Assembly (NCBI RefSeq): GCF_021560015.1
Contig: NZ_CP073588.1
Span: 248,001-312,000, forward strand
Reading direction: 5' to 3'
DNA length: 64,000 nt
Source of the DNA: Shewanella vesiculosa
Lineage (GTDB): Bacteria; Pseudomonadota; Gammaproteobacteria; Enterobacterales; Shewanellaceae
A program made the position numbers and the translations under genes. Numbering within the stretch: position 1 is the stretch's first letter; each line of letters opens with the position of its first letter. The notes beneath the pieces are model-generated. The model was not told where the DNA came from, did not search any database, and saw only the letters and a list, made by a program, of their open reading frames with translations. Of this stretch, positions 27,972 to 37,874 are shown in pieces.

Positions 27972-28349
27972 TTATCGTGCAGATATTAAACTGTTAAAAC
28001 CACCTGCATTATAGGTGTTGCTGTATCCTTGTTTAACGAGTGATTTTTGTGCCATATCACTGCGATTACCGCTGCGACAATAAAGCACTATTTCAGTGTC
28101 TTTAGTGATATTGAGCTTTGCTAACTCGGGTACGATATTATTGAATGGGATATTCATAGCACCGTCAATATGTCCTTCTGCAAACTCTTCAGCAGTACGC
28201 ACATCAATCAACATGACGCCACGGTCGATCTTCTCCCATGCAACGCTGGGCTCTTGCTCTGCCGCCCAGGTCGGCATGAGTGATGCTGCTAATATTACTA
28301 ATAGCGCCAATACCGATTGAATAGACAACAGCATAGATTTCTTAAACAC
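27972..28349 (-). CDS. Periplasmic rhodanese-like protein
   Basis: A 125-residue protein with an N-terminal signal peptide or anchor (hydrophobic 8-28, ending near TWAAEQ) and one rhodanese domain. IDVRTAEEFAEGHIDGA starts the fold and the active loop is CRSGNRS. It is the last gene of an operon with DUF2892 and an RND pump. The DUF2892-rhodanese pair is often found in sulfide or persulfide handling, which suggests the pump may respond to sulfur or redox stress; this is inference. Confidence 0.87.
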   Translation of the reverse strand: MFKKSMLLSIQSVLALLVILAASLMPTWAAEQEPSVAWEKIDRGVMLIDVRTAEEFAEGHIDGAMNIPFNNIVPELAKLNITKDTEIVLYCRSGNRSDMAQKSLVKQGYSNTYNAGGFNSLISAR

Positions 28350-28362
28350 GATAAATTCCTTG

Positions 28363-28575
28363 TTATTTATTTAAGGCTATTTCCGCTGCAGTTTTGATGC
28401 CTAATTTTTTCATTACCATCGCCGCAGGACAAAAGCCTGTGAATGCACTCTGAAATAGATTAGCGCCTACAAACACCGTTAGCCAGACAAAATGTGGACT
28501 GACAGTTGCGGTTAACACTATCGATAATAAAACCATGAAGCCTGCAAAGGCCATAATACTTCTTTCTAATGACAT
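28363..28575 (-). CDS. DUF2892 (YgaP-type) small membrane protein
   Basis: A 70-residue inner-membrane protein with two hydrophobic segments and the family pattern ERSIMAFAGFMVLLS, then GANLFQSAFTGFCPAAMVMKKLG. DUF2892 is found fused or adjacent to rhodanese domains, as in E. coli YgaP. Here it precedes the rhodanese by 13 bp and follows the RND gene by 44 bp. Confidence 0.85.
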   Translation of the reverse strand: MSLERSIMAFAGFMVLLSIVLTATVSPHFVWLTVFVGANLFQSAFTGFCPAAMVMKKLGIKTAAEIALNK

Positions 28576-28619
28576 GTTTAGATCCTTATTGGGCGTTGCC
28601 CTGTTAACGAATAATCTTG

Positions 28620-31600
28620 TTACTTAGCTGTGATAATGTGTTTATTTTTCATAACCGAATAATACAATACTGGGATTACTACCAAGGTTAAAATGGTCGA
28701 GATAAAAATACCAAAAATTAAACTAATAGCTAAACCATTAAAAATAGGGTCGTCAATAATAAATAATGCGCCAATTATTGCCGCTAATGCTGTCAACATA
28801 ATCGGTTTGGCACGCACAGCCCCAGAATGGATAACGGCTTGTTCTAATGGTATTCCAGCAGTTGTTTGCTGATTAATAAAATCGACCAGCAAGATAGAGT
28901 TTCGAACAATAATACCTGCTAGCGCAATCATGCCTATCATCGATGGGGCCGTGAATTGAGCACCCAATAAAGCGTGTCCTGGCATCACGCCAATGATGGT
29001 TAATGGTATTGGCGCCATAATGACTAACGGCACCACATATGATTTAAATTGCCCCACAACTAACAAATAAATTGCAATCATTCCAACAGCATAAGCAATA
29101 CCCATATCGCGGAAAGTTTCATATGTGATTTTCCATTCACCGTCCCATAAAATAGCCACGTCAGTTAATCCATCAGGTTGATTAACCAGATTTTGTTGAA
29201 TTGGGTAACTTGAATCACCTTGTTCATTTTGTTGATTAATTTGGCTGACCATGTCAAACATACCGTACAGTGGGCTGCCAGTAGGGCCTGCCATATCAGC
29301 AATAACCATGATCATAGGAACCATATTTTTGTGGATAATTGGTGCATTAATAACCTGCTGTTGTACCTTGACTAACTCTGTCAATGGCACGGTTTCACCC
29401 GATTGAGTTGGTAAGCGTAATAACAACTTGCTTAAGGTCTACTTTAGATGCCTCATCAAGTTGTAATCTAATTGGCGTGGGCTGAGCTAATTGTGCTTGA
29501 TACAAATAACTCACATCTTTACCATCAACGGCTGTGCTGATGGTATCGACGATACTGGCGTAAGAGACTCCCAATAAGCGAGCTTTATTACGGTCAATAA
29601 TTACCTGCCATTTTTGTTGCTGTGCTGGCAAATAAATATCCATATCAACAACATGTTCTGTGTCCTTGAATCGTTGTAATAAGTCATTGGCTGCTCGTTC
29701 GCGTAGCTCAGTGTTCGGTGCATAAACCTCGGCCACAATGGGTGACCACACTGGCGGTCCCGGGTGGCACTTCAACAATCTTAATATTTGCATGGTAGCG
29801 AAGACCAATTTTTTGTAATGGTTCACGCACCGATGAAGCAATGGTGTGGCTGTCGCGGTCGCGATGTTTCTTATCAACCAGATTTACTTGGATCTCACCG
29901 AGTTCTTGGCTACTGCGCAAGAAATAATGTCTTACTAAGCCGTTAAAGTTCATCGGTGCATGAGTACCTGCGTACAATTGTAAATGCTCAATTTCTTTAA
30001 CCGTCGTGAGATATTGACTGAGATCTTGCAAGACTCTTTGAGTTTGTTCTACTGGTGTTCCTTCAGGCATGTCGACCATCACCTGAAACTCTGACTTGTT
30101 ATCAAAAGGCAGCATTTTTAATATTACCGCTTGCATTACTGGCAAGGCGACAGCAAAAGCTATCAATAGAGCTATGCCTAACGCCAAACCTTTACGGGCT
30201 TTTGGTGCATGTTCGCCAATTAAAAAAGGGCTCATTATGCGGGTAAACAAGCGTGTTAATCGATTGTCTTCTTCTACCACAATGTCAGTACTTGCAGTTG
30301 AATTAGCTGAGTTATGAGATTTTTTGTGAGGCTTTAATAACTTATTGCTCAGCCATGGCGTCATAATAAAGGCGATTAATAACGAAATGATCATTCCCAT
30401 ACTGGCATTTATCGGAATAGGGCTCATGTATGGGCCCATGAGTCCCGATACAAATGCCATTGGCAAAAGGGCGGCAATAACCGTAAAAGTCGCCAGTATG
30501 GTTGGTCCGCCGACTTCATCAACGGCGTGTGGGATAAGTTCGCTAATGGGTTTATCACTCATTGCCATATGCCGGTGGATATTTTCGACCACAACAATAG
30601 CGTCATCAACCAAGATGCCAATCGAGAAAATAAGCGCAAATAACGAAATACGGTTGAGGGTGAATCCCCAAGCCCACGATGCAAATAAAGTAATGGCTAG
30701 AGTAATAATAATAGCCACACCCACCACGGCAGACTCACGAACTCCCATGGTGAATAAAACTAACAGTACCACTGCCGATGTAGCAAAAATCAATTTAAAG
30801 ATAAGTGTGTTCGATTTATCCCCAGCTGTTTTACCGTAGTTACGAGAGATGGCAACATCAACATTATTGGGAATTAATACATTATCGACAGCCTTGATTT
30901 TCGCTAAAACCGCATCAGCGATATCAACAGCATTGGTGCCTGCTTGTTTGCCTATCGCAATCGTTACTGCAGGATAAGTTCCCTTGTCGGTGACATGCCA
31001 AACATGTTGTTTGGGTATATCACTTTTGAGGCTTACATCGGCAATATCAGATAAATAAACGGCATGGGGAGTTGAGCTTCTAGCCGATGTTGCATCTGGT
31101 TGATTGACTTTTATCAGTAAATTATTGACATCATCAAGCGTACGTAAAAACTGTCCAGTTTGTAGTTTTATTTCTTGATTAAACTGTGTCAAGGATCCTA
31201 GCGTAGACAGCTGGTTATTATCTTGTAAAGTGGCACTAATATCGTTGAACGTGACGCCGAAACTGCTCATTTTGACAGGATCGATACGCACATTTAACAC
31301 CATTTCGTGGCCACCCTGGCTGTAAATCTCTCGCGTGCCAGGTATCCGCTTTAGTTCGGTTTCCAAGCCAGATGCCACTAAGGTAAGCTGTTCTGCGGTG
31401 ATGTTTGGGTCTTTAGACCAGAGGGTCAGGCCTACAATAGGCACATCATCAATGCCTCTGGGTTTAATTAATGGCTCACCAATGCCAGCGGCATGATTAA
31501 ATTTATCTCGGTTAGAGTACAGTTGATTATATAAATTAACCACGGCCTCATCACGTGGAATACCGACATCAAAAATCGCGATAATCAACGCACCATCAGG

Positions 31601-31891
31601 TTGAGAGAATGAATAAAGAGTATCAATCCCTTTTATTTGAGAAATGATACGTTCAGCCGGCAAGGTGACTTGATTTTCAACTTCCGTCGGCGTGGCGCCA
31701 GGATAGGGAATAAACACATCTGCAAAAGTGACATCTATTTGTGGTTCTTCTTCTTTTGGCGTAATAATTACCGCAAAAAGACCCAGTAATAAGCCTAAAA
31801 TAGCCAATAATGGGGTGATAGTACTTTGTTGAAATGCCTTTGCTATTGAGCCTGAGATGCCGAGTTTATTTGGTTCGTTGGGGGTTGTCAT
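28620..31891 (-). CDS. RND efflux transporter permease, frame broken at two sites
   Basis: Three overlapping frames (29708-31891, 29395-29877, 28620-29426) make one RND pump of the AcrB/MdtB superfamily in the inner membrane. The N-terminus has ITPLLAILGLLLGLFAVI and TLPAERIISQIKG, and GILVDDAIVVVENIHRHM holds the proton-relay Asp pair. Near 29759-29761 one base too many (CCC for CC) breaks EVPPGPPVW, and near 29423-29428 another extra base breaks LKQLLLRLPTQSG. Removing both gives 1089 residues, the family length. Two independent indels suggest sequencing error, though a true pseudogene cannot be excluded. The adaptor gene lies 5 bp upstream. Confidence 0.87.
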
Positions 31892-31896
31892 TCGGG

Positions 31897-32946
31897 CTAC
31901 TCCTGAGCTTTTGTTGCTGAGGAATTAATTAAATAACGTCCTGCATCAATAACAATTTCATCGCCTTCCATAAGACCTGACAGCACTTCTGCAGTATTTG
32001 TTTTAGTATCTATTCGGCCAATTCGTACCTGATTTAGTACTATTTTATCGTTACTTACACGATACACAGAGGTTAAGTCACTGACTTGATGAATCGCCGA
32101 TAATGGCACCACCAGACTCTTTCTACTGGGAAAGGCCACGGTTACTTTGATCCATTGGCCCAAGACAATATCTTCGATATCAGCGGCATTTAGATTGACT
32201 CGCACTTGATGTTGATGAGTGAGTGGATCGGCAAATTGATACACATCAATATCACCGGAAGTGATTTCATTACCATTAGGTAATTGAATCGCAACTTGTG
32301 CTTGTTGTTGAAGCTGAGCAATATCTTGTTGTGGGACTTGAAATACCGCTCTGAGGTGTTGAGTATCATAACCAGAGAACAGTGCCTGACCATAAGATAT
32401 TGTTTCACCTTGCTCAACAAAGCGTTGAGTCATTCGGCCACTAAAAGGCGCACTCACGACTGTGTAATTTAAGCTTTCTTTGGCTTGTATTAATTGTGCT
32501 TGAGCAGCACTCACAGCTTGTTTGCTTGATTTTGCTTTGGCAGTGGCTTCATCCATGGCGCCTTTTGATATAGCTCCTTTAGGAAATAGGGCTTTATAGC
32601 GCGCATATTGTGCTTGTGCCTCAGTGTTTAGTGCTTCTGCTTTAGCCAGTTCAGCTTCCGCTCCCGCGAACCCAGCACCTTGCTCTTTATTAGTGATTTC
32701 CAGTAAAGACGCGCCTTGTGGTACTAAATCATTAACATCAAAATGGATATTAATAATCCTTCCTGAGGTTTGGGCTGAAATCGTTGCCGCTTTAATTGCT
32801 TCAATTTTTGCATCGTATATTCGCGGTTGATTTTGTTCGGAATACGCTAATTTTAATGTATTAACATCATAGGCTTGCACAGCAAGAGGTAATGCTATTG
32901 TGGTGAGGATAACACCGAGGAATAAATAATTTGTTAACCGAGACAT
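31897..32946 (-). CDS. RND efflux periplasmic adaptor (membrane fusion protein)
   Basis: A 349-residue HlyD/AcrA-type adaptor that bridges the pump to an outer-membrane channel. A signal peptide covers residues 1-25, ending at AVQA. It is followed by a lipoyl half, a short coiled-coil hairpin rich in Ala/Glu/Lys (about 75-145), the second lipoyl half (SAPFSGRMTQRFVEQGE) and a beta-barrel. It heads a four-gene operon with the RND permease, DUF2892 and rhodanese genes. No outer-membrane channel gene is included, so the pump may share TolC. Confidence 0.9.
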   Translation of the reverse strand: MSRLTNYLFLGVILTTIALPLAVQAYDVNTLKLAYSEQNQPRIYDAKIEAIKAATISAQTSGRIINIHFDVNDLVPQGASLLEITNKEQGAGFAGAEAELAKAEALNTEAQAQYARYKALFPKGAISKGAMDEATAKAKSSKQAVSAAQAQLIQAKESLNYTVVSAPFSGRMTQRFVEQGETISYGQALFSGYDTQHLRAVFQVPQQDIAQLQQQAQVAIQLPNGNEITSGDIDVYQFADPLTHQHQVRVNLNAADIEDIVLGQWIKVTVAFPSRKSLVVPLSAIHQVSDLTSVYRVSNDKIVLNQVRIGRIDTKTNTAEVLSGLMEGDEIVIDAGRYLINSSATKAQE

Positions 32947-33009
32947 ATGAAAAGCCTATTTTGGAGTCTATAAGAAAATTCTAATGGACTTTATGCCGTT
33001 ACGCAACCG

Positions 33010-33037
33010 ATATATTAGAATTATTTTATATATTAGA
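33010..33037 (-). promoter_or_regulatory. Direct repeats in the promoter region of the RND operon
   Basis: ATATATTAGA occurs at 33010-33019 and again at 33028-33037, 18 bp apart, about 65-90 bp before the adaptor start. Two turns of spacing and AT-rich content fit an operator. Given the DUF2892-rhodanese genes in the operon, an ArsR-type persulfide sensor such as BigR/SqrR is one candidate, but the match to a known box was not established. Confidence 0.4.
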
Positions 33038-33055
33038 TCTTAATCATATTACGGA

Positions 33056-33092
33056 GATAAAAAAACCGCCAATTATTGCTAAATGGCGGTTT
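33056..33092 (-). terminator. Rho-independent terminator of fadL
   Basis: On the minus strand AAACCGCCA and TGGCGGTTT pair around a loop of about 12 nt and are followed by a run of T (33056-33065 on the plus strand is A-rich). It lies about 100 bp after the fadL stop. Confidence 0.82.
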
Positions 33093-33188
33093 GGATAAAA
33101 AAGGATGATACTTTTTTAGTCCCTGGTGAATGAGCTAAAAAAGGCAGTCAATACTCATGGTTAAAGAGCACTGATTAACAAGTGCTAG

Positions 33189-34472
33189 CTAAAAGCTGTA
33201 GTTATATTGTACTGAATAATAAACAGCATTTGATCTTGTCTGTGCTGAAATTTCACTGCTATAACCAGGTATTTGAGCAAGAAGCTTACTGTCTTCTAAT
33301 ACGGTAACATCTTCTCCGCGCACAAAAGCGATGCCTAAATCAACGCTCGATTTTTGGCTTAAGTCGTAACTGACGCCAGCGGTATACCAAGTACGATCAG
33401 AATCAGGAATTGATAATGATGAATGCTGATTCACAACACCTTGATCCGATGCTAAACCTGCGCGCAAAGTGAGATCTCGAGTGAGATTATAAGTTGCCCC
33501 TAAGCTTAAAAACCATGAATCCTTCCAGTGGTATTCTTTTAAGTCGGCTTGGTCGACACCATTGGCACCATCTTTGACGACGATTTTGTCAAACGAGCTC
33601 CAATTGGTCCACTGAGCCGTATAATGTAGCGCGAATTTATCCGTTAGCTGGTGAAAACCGGCAAACTGAGCAATATCTGCGATAGGAATATCAATTTTAT
33701 TGTATTCAGTGTACTGATAATTTACATCGCCTTTGGCGGTAAGTTTTGGGCTAATACGGTAGCTTAAACCAAAACGATTATCTGGATTAACTTCATACAC
33801 CACACCAACAATCCCACCTAAAGCCCAACCATCGGCATCAACATCCACTAAGTTGCCGATCTGTGGATTGTCGCTCTTACGTGTGAGGGTTCCGCTACCA
33901 TAAACGGCATCAACACCGAAGCCAAAACTGAACTCATCATTGACGCGATAAGACATGCTCGTGTTGAAATTAACGGTAACGACTTCTGTGTTACCTAATA
34001 AATCAACTGGAGTTGGAAGTGGCACAGCATTGCCGCTTATAGTCGGTGTTTTATTGGCTAAGTTGCCTAAATCAGTGCCGGTGCCATAGTTACTGAATAC
34101 CGCAACTCCGAAGGCCATTTTGTCGTTAATCGGGTTGATATAATAGAAATTCGGAATAACTTTTGCGTCAGCAGCGCTGTGTTCACTGCCAAAGGCGACA
34201 TCTTGACCGCCAAAATTGCCTTTTGCATCCGATACCGACACATCGATATCAGCATAAACGACACCTAAAGATAATGCGGTTTCATCAAAGAGAGCCATAG
34301 CGGCAGGATTACGAGATAAAACTGAGGCATTGTCAGCAATAACAGCATCCCCAGCCATTGCACGACCAATACCGGTAGCTGATTGACTATTTAACTGAAA
34401 ACCGGCGGCTGAGGCTTGTACACTGATTAAGCTTACTGCGGTAGCAATGAGAGTCTTGTGGAATTTATTCAT
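33189..34472 (-). CDS. fadL: FadL/OmpP1-type outer-membrane long-chain fatty acid transporter
   Basis: A 427-residue outer-membrane beta-barrel that takes up long-chain fatty acids. A signal peptide (MNKFHKTLIATAVSLISVQASA) is followed by the FadL-typical N-terminus GFQLNSQSATGIGRAMAG and NPAAMALFD, and the protein ends in an aromatic residue (YNYSF), as barrels do. A start 12 bp upstream is open, but the ATG at 34472 gives a proper signal peptide. fadIJ, the degradation genes, lie 11 kb away. Confidence 0.92.
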   Translation of the reverse strand: MNKFHKTLIATAVSLISVQASAAGFQLNSQSATGIGRAMAGDAVIADNASVLSRNPAAMALFDETALSLGVVYADIDVSVSDAKGNFGGQDVAFGSEHSAADAKVIPNFYYINPINDKMAFGVAVFSNYGTGTDLGNLANKTPTISGNAVPLPTPVDLLGNTEVVTVNFNTSMSYRVNDEFSFGFGVDAVYGSGTLTRKSDNPQIGNLVDVDADGWALGGIVGVVYEVNPDNRFGLSYRISPKLTAKGDVNYQYTEYNKIDIPIADIAQFAGFHQLTDKFALHYTAQWTNWSSFDKIVVKDGANGVDQADLKEYHWKDSWFLSLGATYNLTRDLTLRAGLASDQGVVNQHSSLSIPDSDRTWYTAGVSYDLSQKSSVDLGIAFVRGEDVTVLEDSKLLAQIPGYSSEISAQTRSNAVYYSVQYNYSF

Positions 34473-34484
34473 TATTATGTCCAT

Positions 34485-34859
34485 TTATTATTACCGTTTT
34501 GTTCAAAGTTTATCCGCTTTAAACATTTGACGGTCAAAATTTAGGGCATCTTAGGTAAATGTGAACTATGTAACAACTCCGACCAGATGTTAGTTATTGT
34601 TAGTATTAAGTTAATTCTAGTTTTTAGTCGTGAATTAGGTGTTTGATAGCATGGCAGTATATGTGAATTCCAGCTCCATTTTCGGCGATAACGACACCCT
34701 GGTTAGCTTAAGTTAAATTTTATTCATCGTGGATGTTAAGCAACTGCTGGATTAAATTCATAGTATTAAGTTGCTCATAAATACTCAATTAGCCGTCATG
34801 GGAGGGGTTGTTTTTAAAGCTTATTTATTCGTGTTGAGTTGGGCAAGGTATGATAAGAA
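34485..34859. other. Intergenic region between putP and fadL
   Basis: About 375 bp with no credible gene. It contains the palindrome at 34525-34540 near the fadL start; the rest shows nothing recognisable. Confidence 0.45.
34525..34540. promoter_or_regulatory. Palindrome upstream of fadL
   Basis: ATTTGAC-G-GTCAAAAT is a near-perfect 15-bp palindrome about 55 bp before the fadL start. Its position suits an operator. It is not the FadR core (TGGTCnGACCA) found before fadI, so the regulator is unknown. Confidence 0.4.
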
Positions 34860-34894
34860 GGTAACTCAACTTCTATTAAAGAAGCTGAGTTACC
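34860..34894 (-). terminator. Terminator-like hairpin after putP
   Basis: GGTAACTCAACTTC and GAAGCTGAGTTACC pair over 14 bp with one mismatch around a 7-nt loop. The T run on the minus side is weak (TTCTTATC), so termination may be partial. Confidence 0.65.
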
Positions 34895-34913
34895 AAGAAA
34901 ACTTTTAATGCCA

Positions 34914-36374
34914 TTATTGCGTTTTCAAAGACTCACGAAAAGCACTGAAATCAGCGATAGTTTTATCAGTCGGTGGTGATATTTTACTGACGATTACGCC
35001 CACTAACATAGCGAAAATAAACCCTGGGACAATTTCATATAGCTCAAAAATACCGCCAGTCATTTGTTTCCAAACCACAACAGTTATAGCACCTACTAAA
35101 ATCGTTGCAATTGCCCCGTTGCGACTATAGCCTTGCCAAAACAGTGATAACAGCACTACTGGGCCAAATGCAGCACCAAACCCGGCCCATGCATAACTGA
35201 CTAGCCCTAAAACACTGCTTTCTGGATTAAGCGCAACAACTCCAGCCACTAATGCGATGGCTATAACGCCAATACGACCGACTAACATTAATTCTTTACT
35301 GCTGGCTTGTGGACGCAACCATTTAAGATAAAAATCCTCGGTGATCACGCTAGAGCAGACTAACAACTGCGAATCGATAGTACTCATGATGGCAGATAAG
35401 ATAGCCGCAATAAGCAAACCACCAACCCAAGGGTTAAACGCGGCATGGGCTAAATGAATAAACACGGTTTCTGAGTTTTCAAGTGGTTCGGCGGCAAAAT
35501 AAAGGCTGCCGGCAATGCCTGTTGCTAAGGCACCAAATAGTGACACTATCATCCAAGTCATGGCAATACGCCGAGAAAGGACTAAGTCTTTTGGGCTGCC
35601 GATAGCCATAAAACGAGACAAAATATGCGGTTGCCCGAAATAACCTAACCCCCAAGCCAGTAAAGACACAAGGCCAATAACTGTGGTGTTCTCATTAATA
35701 AACGACAACATCGCTGGGTCTATCTGTTCAAAACCTGCTTGTGTGTCTGGCTGACTAAAGATGGATACAGGCACAATAATTAAGGCTATTAACATTAAGC
35801 AGCCTTGAAAGAAGTCAGTCCAACTAACCGCAAAAAAACCGCCGACGAAGGTATAAGATACAATAATAAATGAGCCTATTAATAAGGCGACGGTATAATC
35901 GAGACCAAAGACTTTTTCAAATAATATTGCGCCGCCGACCATGCCTGAGGAGGCATAAAAAGTGAAAAAGATCAGAATCGTTAATGCGGAGACTAATTTT
36001 AGTAGCCCATGAGAGTCATTAAAACGGTTCTCAAAAAAGTCGGGTAAGGTTAGTGAATTATTGGCCACTTGGGTATAAATACGCAGACGCTTAGCGACAA
36101 ATAGCCAATTAAGCCAAGCGCCAAACACTAATCCAAAACCAATCCATGCTTCACCCAAGCCACTTAGATACACTGCCCCTGGCAAACCCAGTAATAACCA
36201 GCCCGACATATCTGATGCACCCACACTAAGAGCGGTGACTGCGGGGCCCATTTTTCGTCCGCCAAGAATATAATCATCGACAGTATCGGTTTTGCGGTAG
36301 GCCCAGTACCCAATACCCATCATTAAGGCCAAGTATCCTATAAAGGTAATGAGGATCGGTGTTTGAATATCCAT
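34914..36374 (-). CDS. putP: Sodium/proline symporter
   Basis: A 486-residue inner-membrane transporter of the solute:sodium symporter family with about 13 hydrophobic segments. Typical segments include DYILGGRKMGPAVTALSVGASDMSGWLLLGLPGAVY near residue 35, with the sodium- and proline-binding residues of PutP, and the conserved AILSAIMSTIDSQLLVCSS near residue 330. The length is close to that of E. coli PutP. It stands alone; no putA is in the window. Confidence 0.93.
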   Translation of the reverse strand: MDIQTPILITFIGYLALMMGIGYWAYRKTDTVDDYILGGRKMGPAVTALSVGASDMSGWLLLGLPGAVYLSGLGEAWIGFGLVFGAWLNWLFVAKRLRIYTQVANNSLTLPDFFENRFNDSHGLLKLVSALTILIFFTFYASSGMVGGAILFEKVFGLDYTVALLIGSFIIVSYTFVGGFFAVSWTDFFQGCLMLIALIIVPVSIFSQPDTQAGFEQIDPAMLSFINENTTVIGLVSLLAWGLGYFGQPHILSRFMAIGSPKDLVLSRRIAMTWMIVSLFGALATGIAGSLYFAAEPLENSETVFIHLAHAAFNPWVGGLLIAAILSAIMSTIDSQLLVCSSVITEDFYLKWLRPQASSKELMLVGRIGVIAIALVAGVVALNPESSVLGLVSYAWAGFGAAFGPVVLLSLFWQGYSRNGAIATILVGAITVVVWKQMTGGIFELYEIVPGFIFAMLVGVIVSKISPPTDKTIADFSAFRESLKTQ

Positions 36375-36458
36375 ATAGTTCCCAAGAGATTATTTTTATG
36401 TTCGACATGCTAGCAGAAGTTAGAGATAGTTCACACTTTGAATTATTCAAGTGTAAAA

Positions 36459-36490
36459 AAAATCCGCTATTCAATGAAGTAGCGGATTTT
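36459..36490 (-). terminator. Rho-independent terminator of the sigma/DUF3379 operon
   Basis: AAAATCCGCTA and TAGCGGATTTT pair over 11 bp around a 10-nt loop, and a T run follows on the minus strand. Next to it (36437-36450) a short palindrome around TTGAATTATTCAA lies about 65 bp before the putP start and may be an operator. Confidence 0.85.
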
Positions 36491-36509
36491 AGATTGTCAC
36501 CGACAGTGT

Positions 36510-37217
36510 TTAAATAAAGGTATTTTCAACTTCTTTTTTGACAAACTCAAGATTAGAAGCTGGTTCTCCCACCAAGACCATATAGGCATCGGCTGTTTGA
36601 AAACTTTGACCTTTATATTGGTTATCAGCAAAAGCTTCTTCTAATACAATACGCTTCTCAATGGGCACAATGAACAAAGTGACCTTATTGCCATTCTCGT
36701 CAGCCATGACTAAATGCAATGATTTGACACCTTGAAAATCACAATATGAGGTAAAAAAAACACGCCCTGGTTGTTTGATAAACTTTGAGTCACTCAATCC
36801 ATCGACACTGGCGAGTTTAAAATTAACATCATTAAAGCCAATATCCTGTTCCATGATTAATGCTTTGGTTTCATGGTGTACATGAGCTAGCGAGTTTTCG
36901 CTTAAGTTTACTGGCGTAAAACGTAATAAACTAAAACTGACTCCGACGATAAAAGCCACTGATGCAGCCATCGCCATCATGTAGCGAGTATGTTTTTTGC
37001 TTTGTTGATGTTGGCTTAATTGCTGTCGCAAAATCAATTTATCAGCTAAATCATCTGGGACACTAATATTGAGTGCTTGCATGAGTTTATGGTCAAATGC
37101 TTTTAGATCTTTGATAAATTTTGCATCATCTTCATGTTCAGCTAAATGAGTTAAAAATTCATCTGACTGATTATTGGGGTCACCGTATGCTTGGCGACGA
37201 AACTGTAGATCATCCAT
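36510..37217 (-). CDS. DUF3379 protein, probable anti-sigma-like partner
   Basis: A 235-residue protein with a cytosolic N-terminal part (about 1-80), one membrane span (about 80-100, YMMAMAASVAFIVGVSFSLL) and a periplasmic C-terminal domain. This layout and the 8-bp overlap with an ECF sigma gene upstream suggest a membrane anti-sigma factor. DUF3379 itself has no proven function known to me, and the classic zinc-binding anti-sigma motif HxxxCxxC is not seen, so the role is inference. Confidence 0.75.
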   Translation of the reverse strand: MDDLQFRRQAYGDPNNQSDEFLTHLAEHEDDAKFIKDLKAFDHKLMQALNISVPDDLADKLILRQQLSQHQQSKKHTRYMMAMAASVAFIVGVSFSLLRFTPVNLSENSLAHVHHETKALIMEQDIGFNDVNFKLASVDGLSDSKFIKQPGRVFFTSYCDFQGVKSLHLVMADENGNKVTLFIVPIEKRIVLEEAFADNQYKGQSFQTADAYMVLVGEPASNLEFVKKEVENTFI

Positions 37218-37773
37218 TTGATTGACCTCTTACCTCTGGTGCTTCGAGAGCGTCTTTTAACTGGTTTCTGGCTCTAAACAAGCGCGTCATTACCGTATTT
37301 CGATTCAGTTCAAGTATGGCGGCAATTTCATCGCCACTAAACCCGCCAATCAGCTGCAATAACAAAGGTTCTCGGTATTCAATATCGAGTTTACCAATTT
37401 GACGACGCAACCAATACTGTTCAGTGTCTTCTTCATGACTTGTGGATAATACATCCTCAAGTAAATCTTGTTCTACGTCGCTGTAGTTAAATTGTTTACG
37501 TTCAAAACGTCTGGCATTTTCACGCCTTAAAATTGTGATCAGCCATGCCTTAGCAGCTTTATCATCGTTTAACGAGTCTAAAGACCGCCACGCTCTTAAG
37601 AACGTCTCTTGGGTGATATCCTCAGCAACATGTTTATCACCACATAACCAAAAGGCGTAGCGAAATATGTCGGTATGAAGTGCCCTGACAAGGCTATCGT
37701 ATCGTCGTTGTTTTGTTAGCATCTCAGATAAGACCGCGGGTTCGGACTTTTTCTTTCGCAGGGAATCGAACAT
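37210..37773 (-). CDS. ECF-type RNA polymerase sigma factor
   Basis: A 187-residue sigma-70-family protein with only regions 2 and 4, as in ECF factors. Region 2 is seen in DIFRYAFWLCGDKHVAED and TQETFLRAWRSL (about 34-68), and region 4 in GFSGDEIAAILELNRNTVMTR (about 145-168). The promoter-binding helix residues are present. It overlaps the DUF3379 gene by 8 bp, so the two are cotranscribed and probably work as a regulator pair. It lies 102 bp from the bat operon end and may be read independently of it. Confidence 0.9.
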   Translation of the reverse strand: MFDSLRKKKSEPAVLSEMLTKQRRYDSLVRALHTDIFRYAFWLCGDKHVAEDITQETFLRAWRSLDSLNDDKAAKAWLITILRRENARRFERKQFNYSDVEQDLLEDVLSTSHEEDTEQYWLRRQIGKLDIEYREPLLLQLIGGFSGDEIAAILELNRNTVMTRLFRARNQLKDALEAPEVRGQSNG

Positions 37774-37874
37774 TTTTTAACTTTGTTGAGTTAATAATAA
37801 CTAACAGCTTAAAAAGCGGGGGGATTAATAGCAAGCTAAATAGCAGAACCTGTCTGCTATTTAGCGTTTAAATA

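Noticed and set aside
30345..30839. 164-residue frame opposite the RND gene
   Set aside because: The minus-strand frame is a clear RND transporter; the opposite frame has no family likeness or ribosome site.
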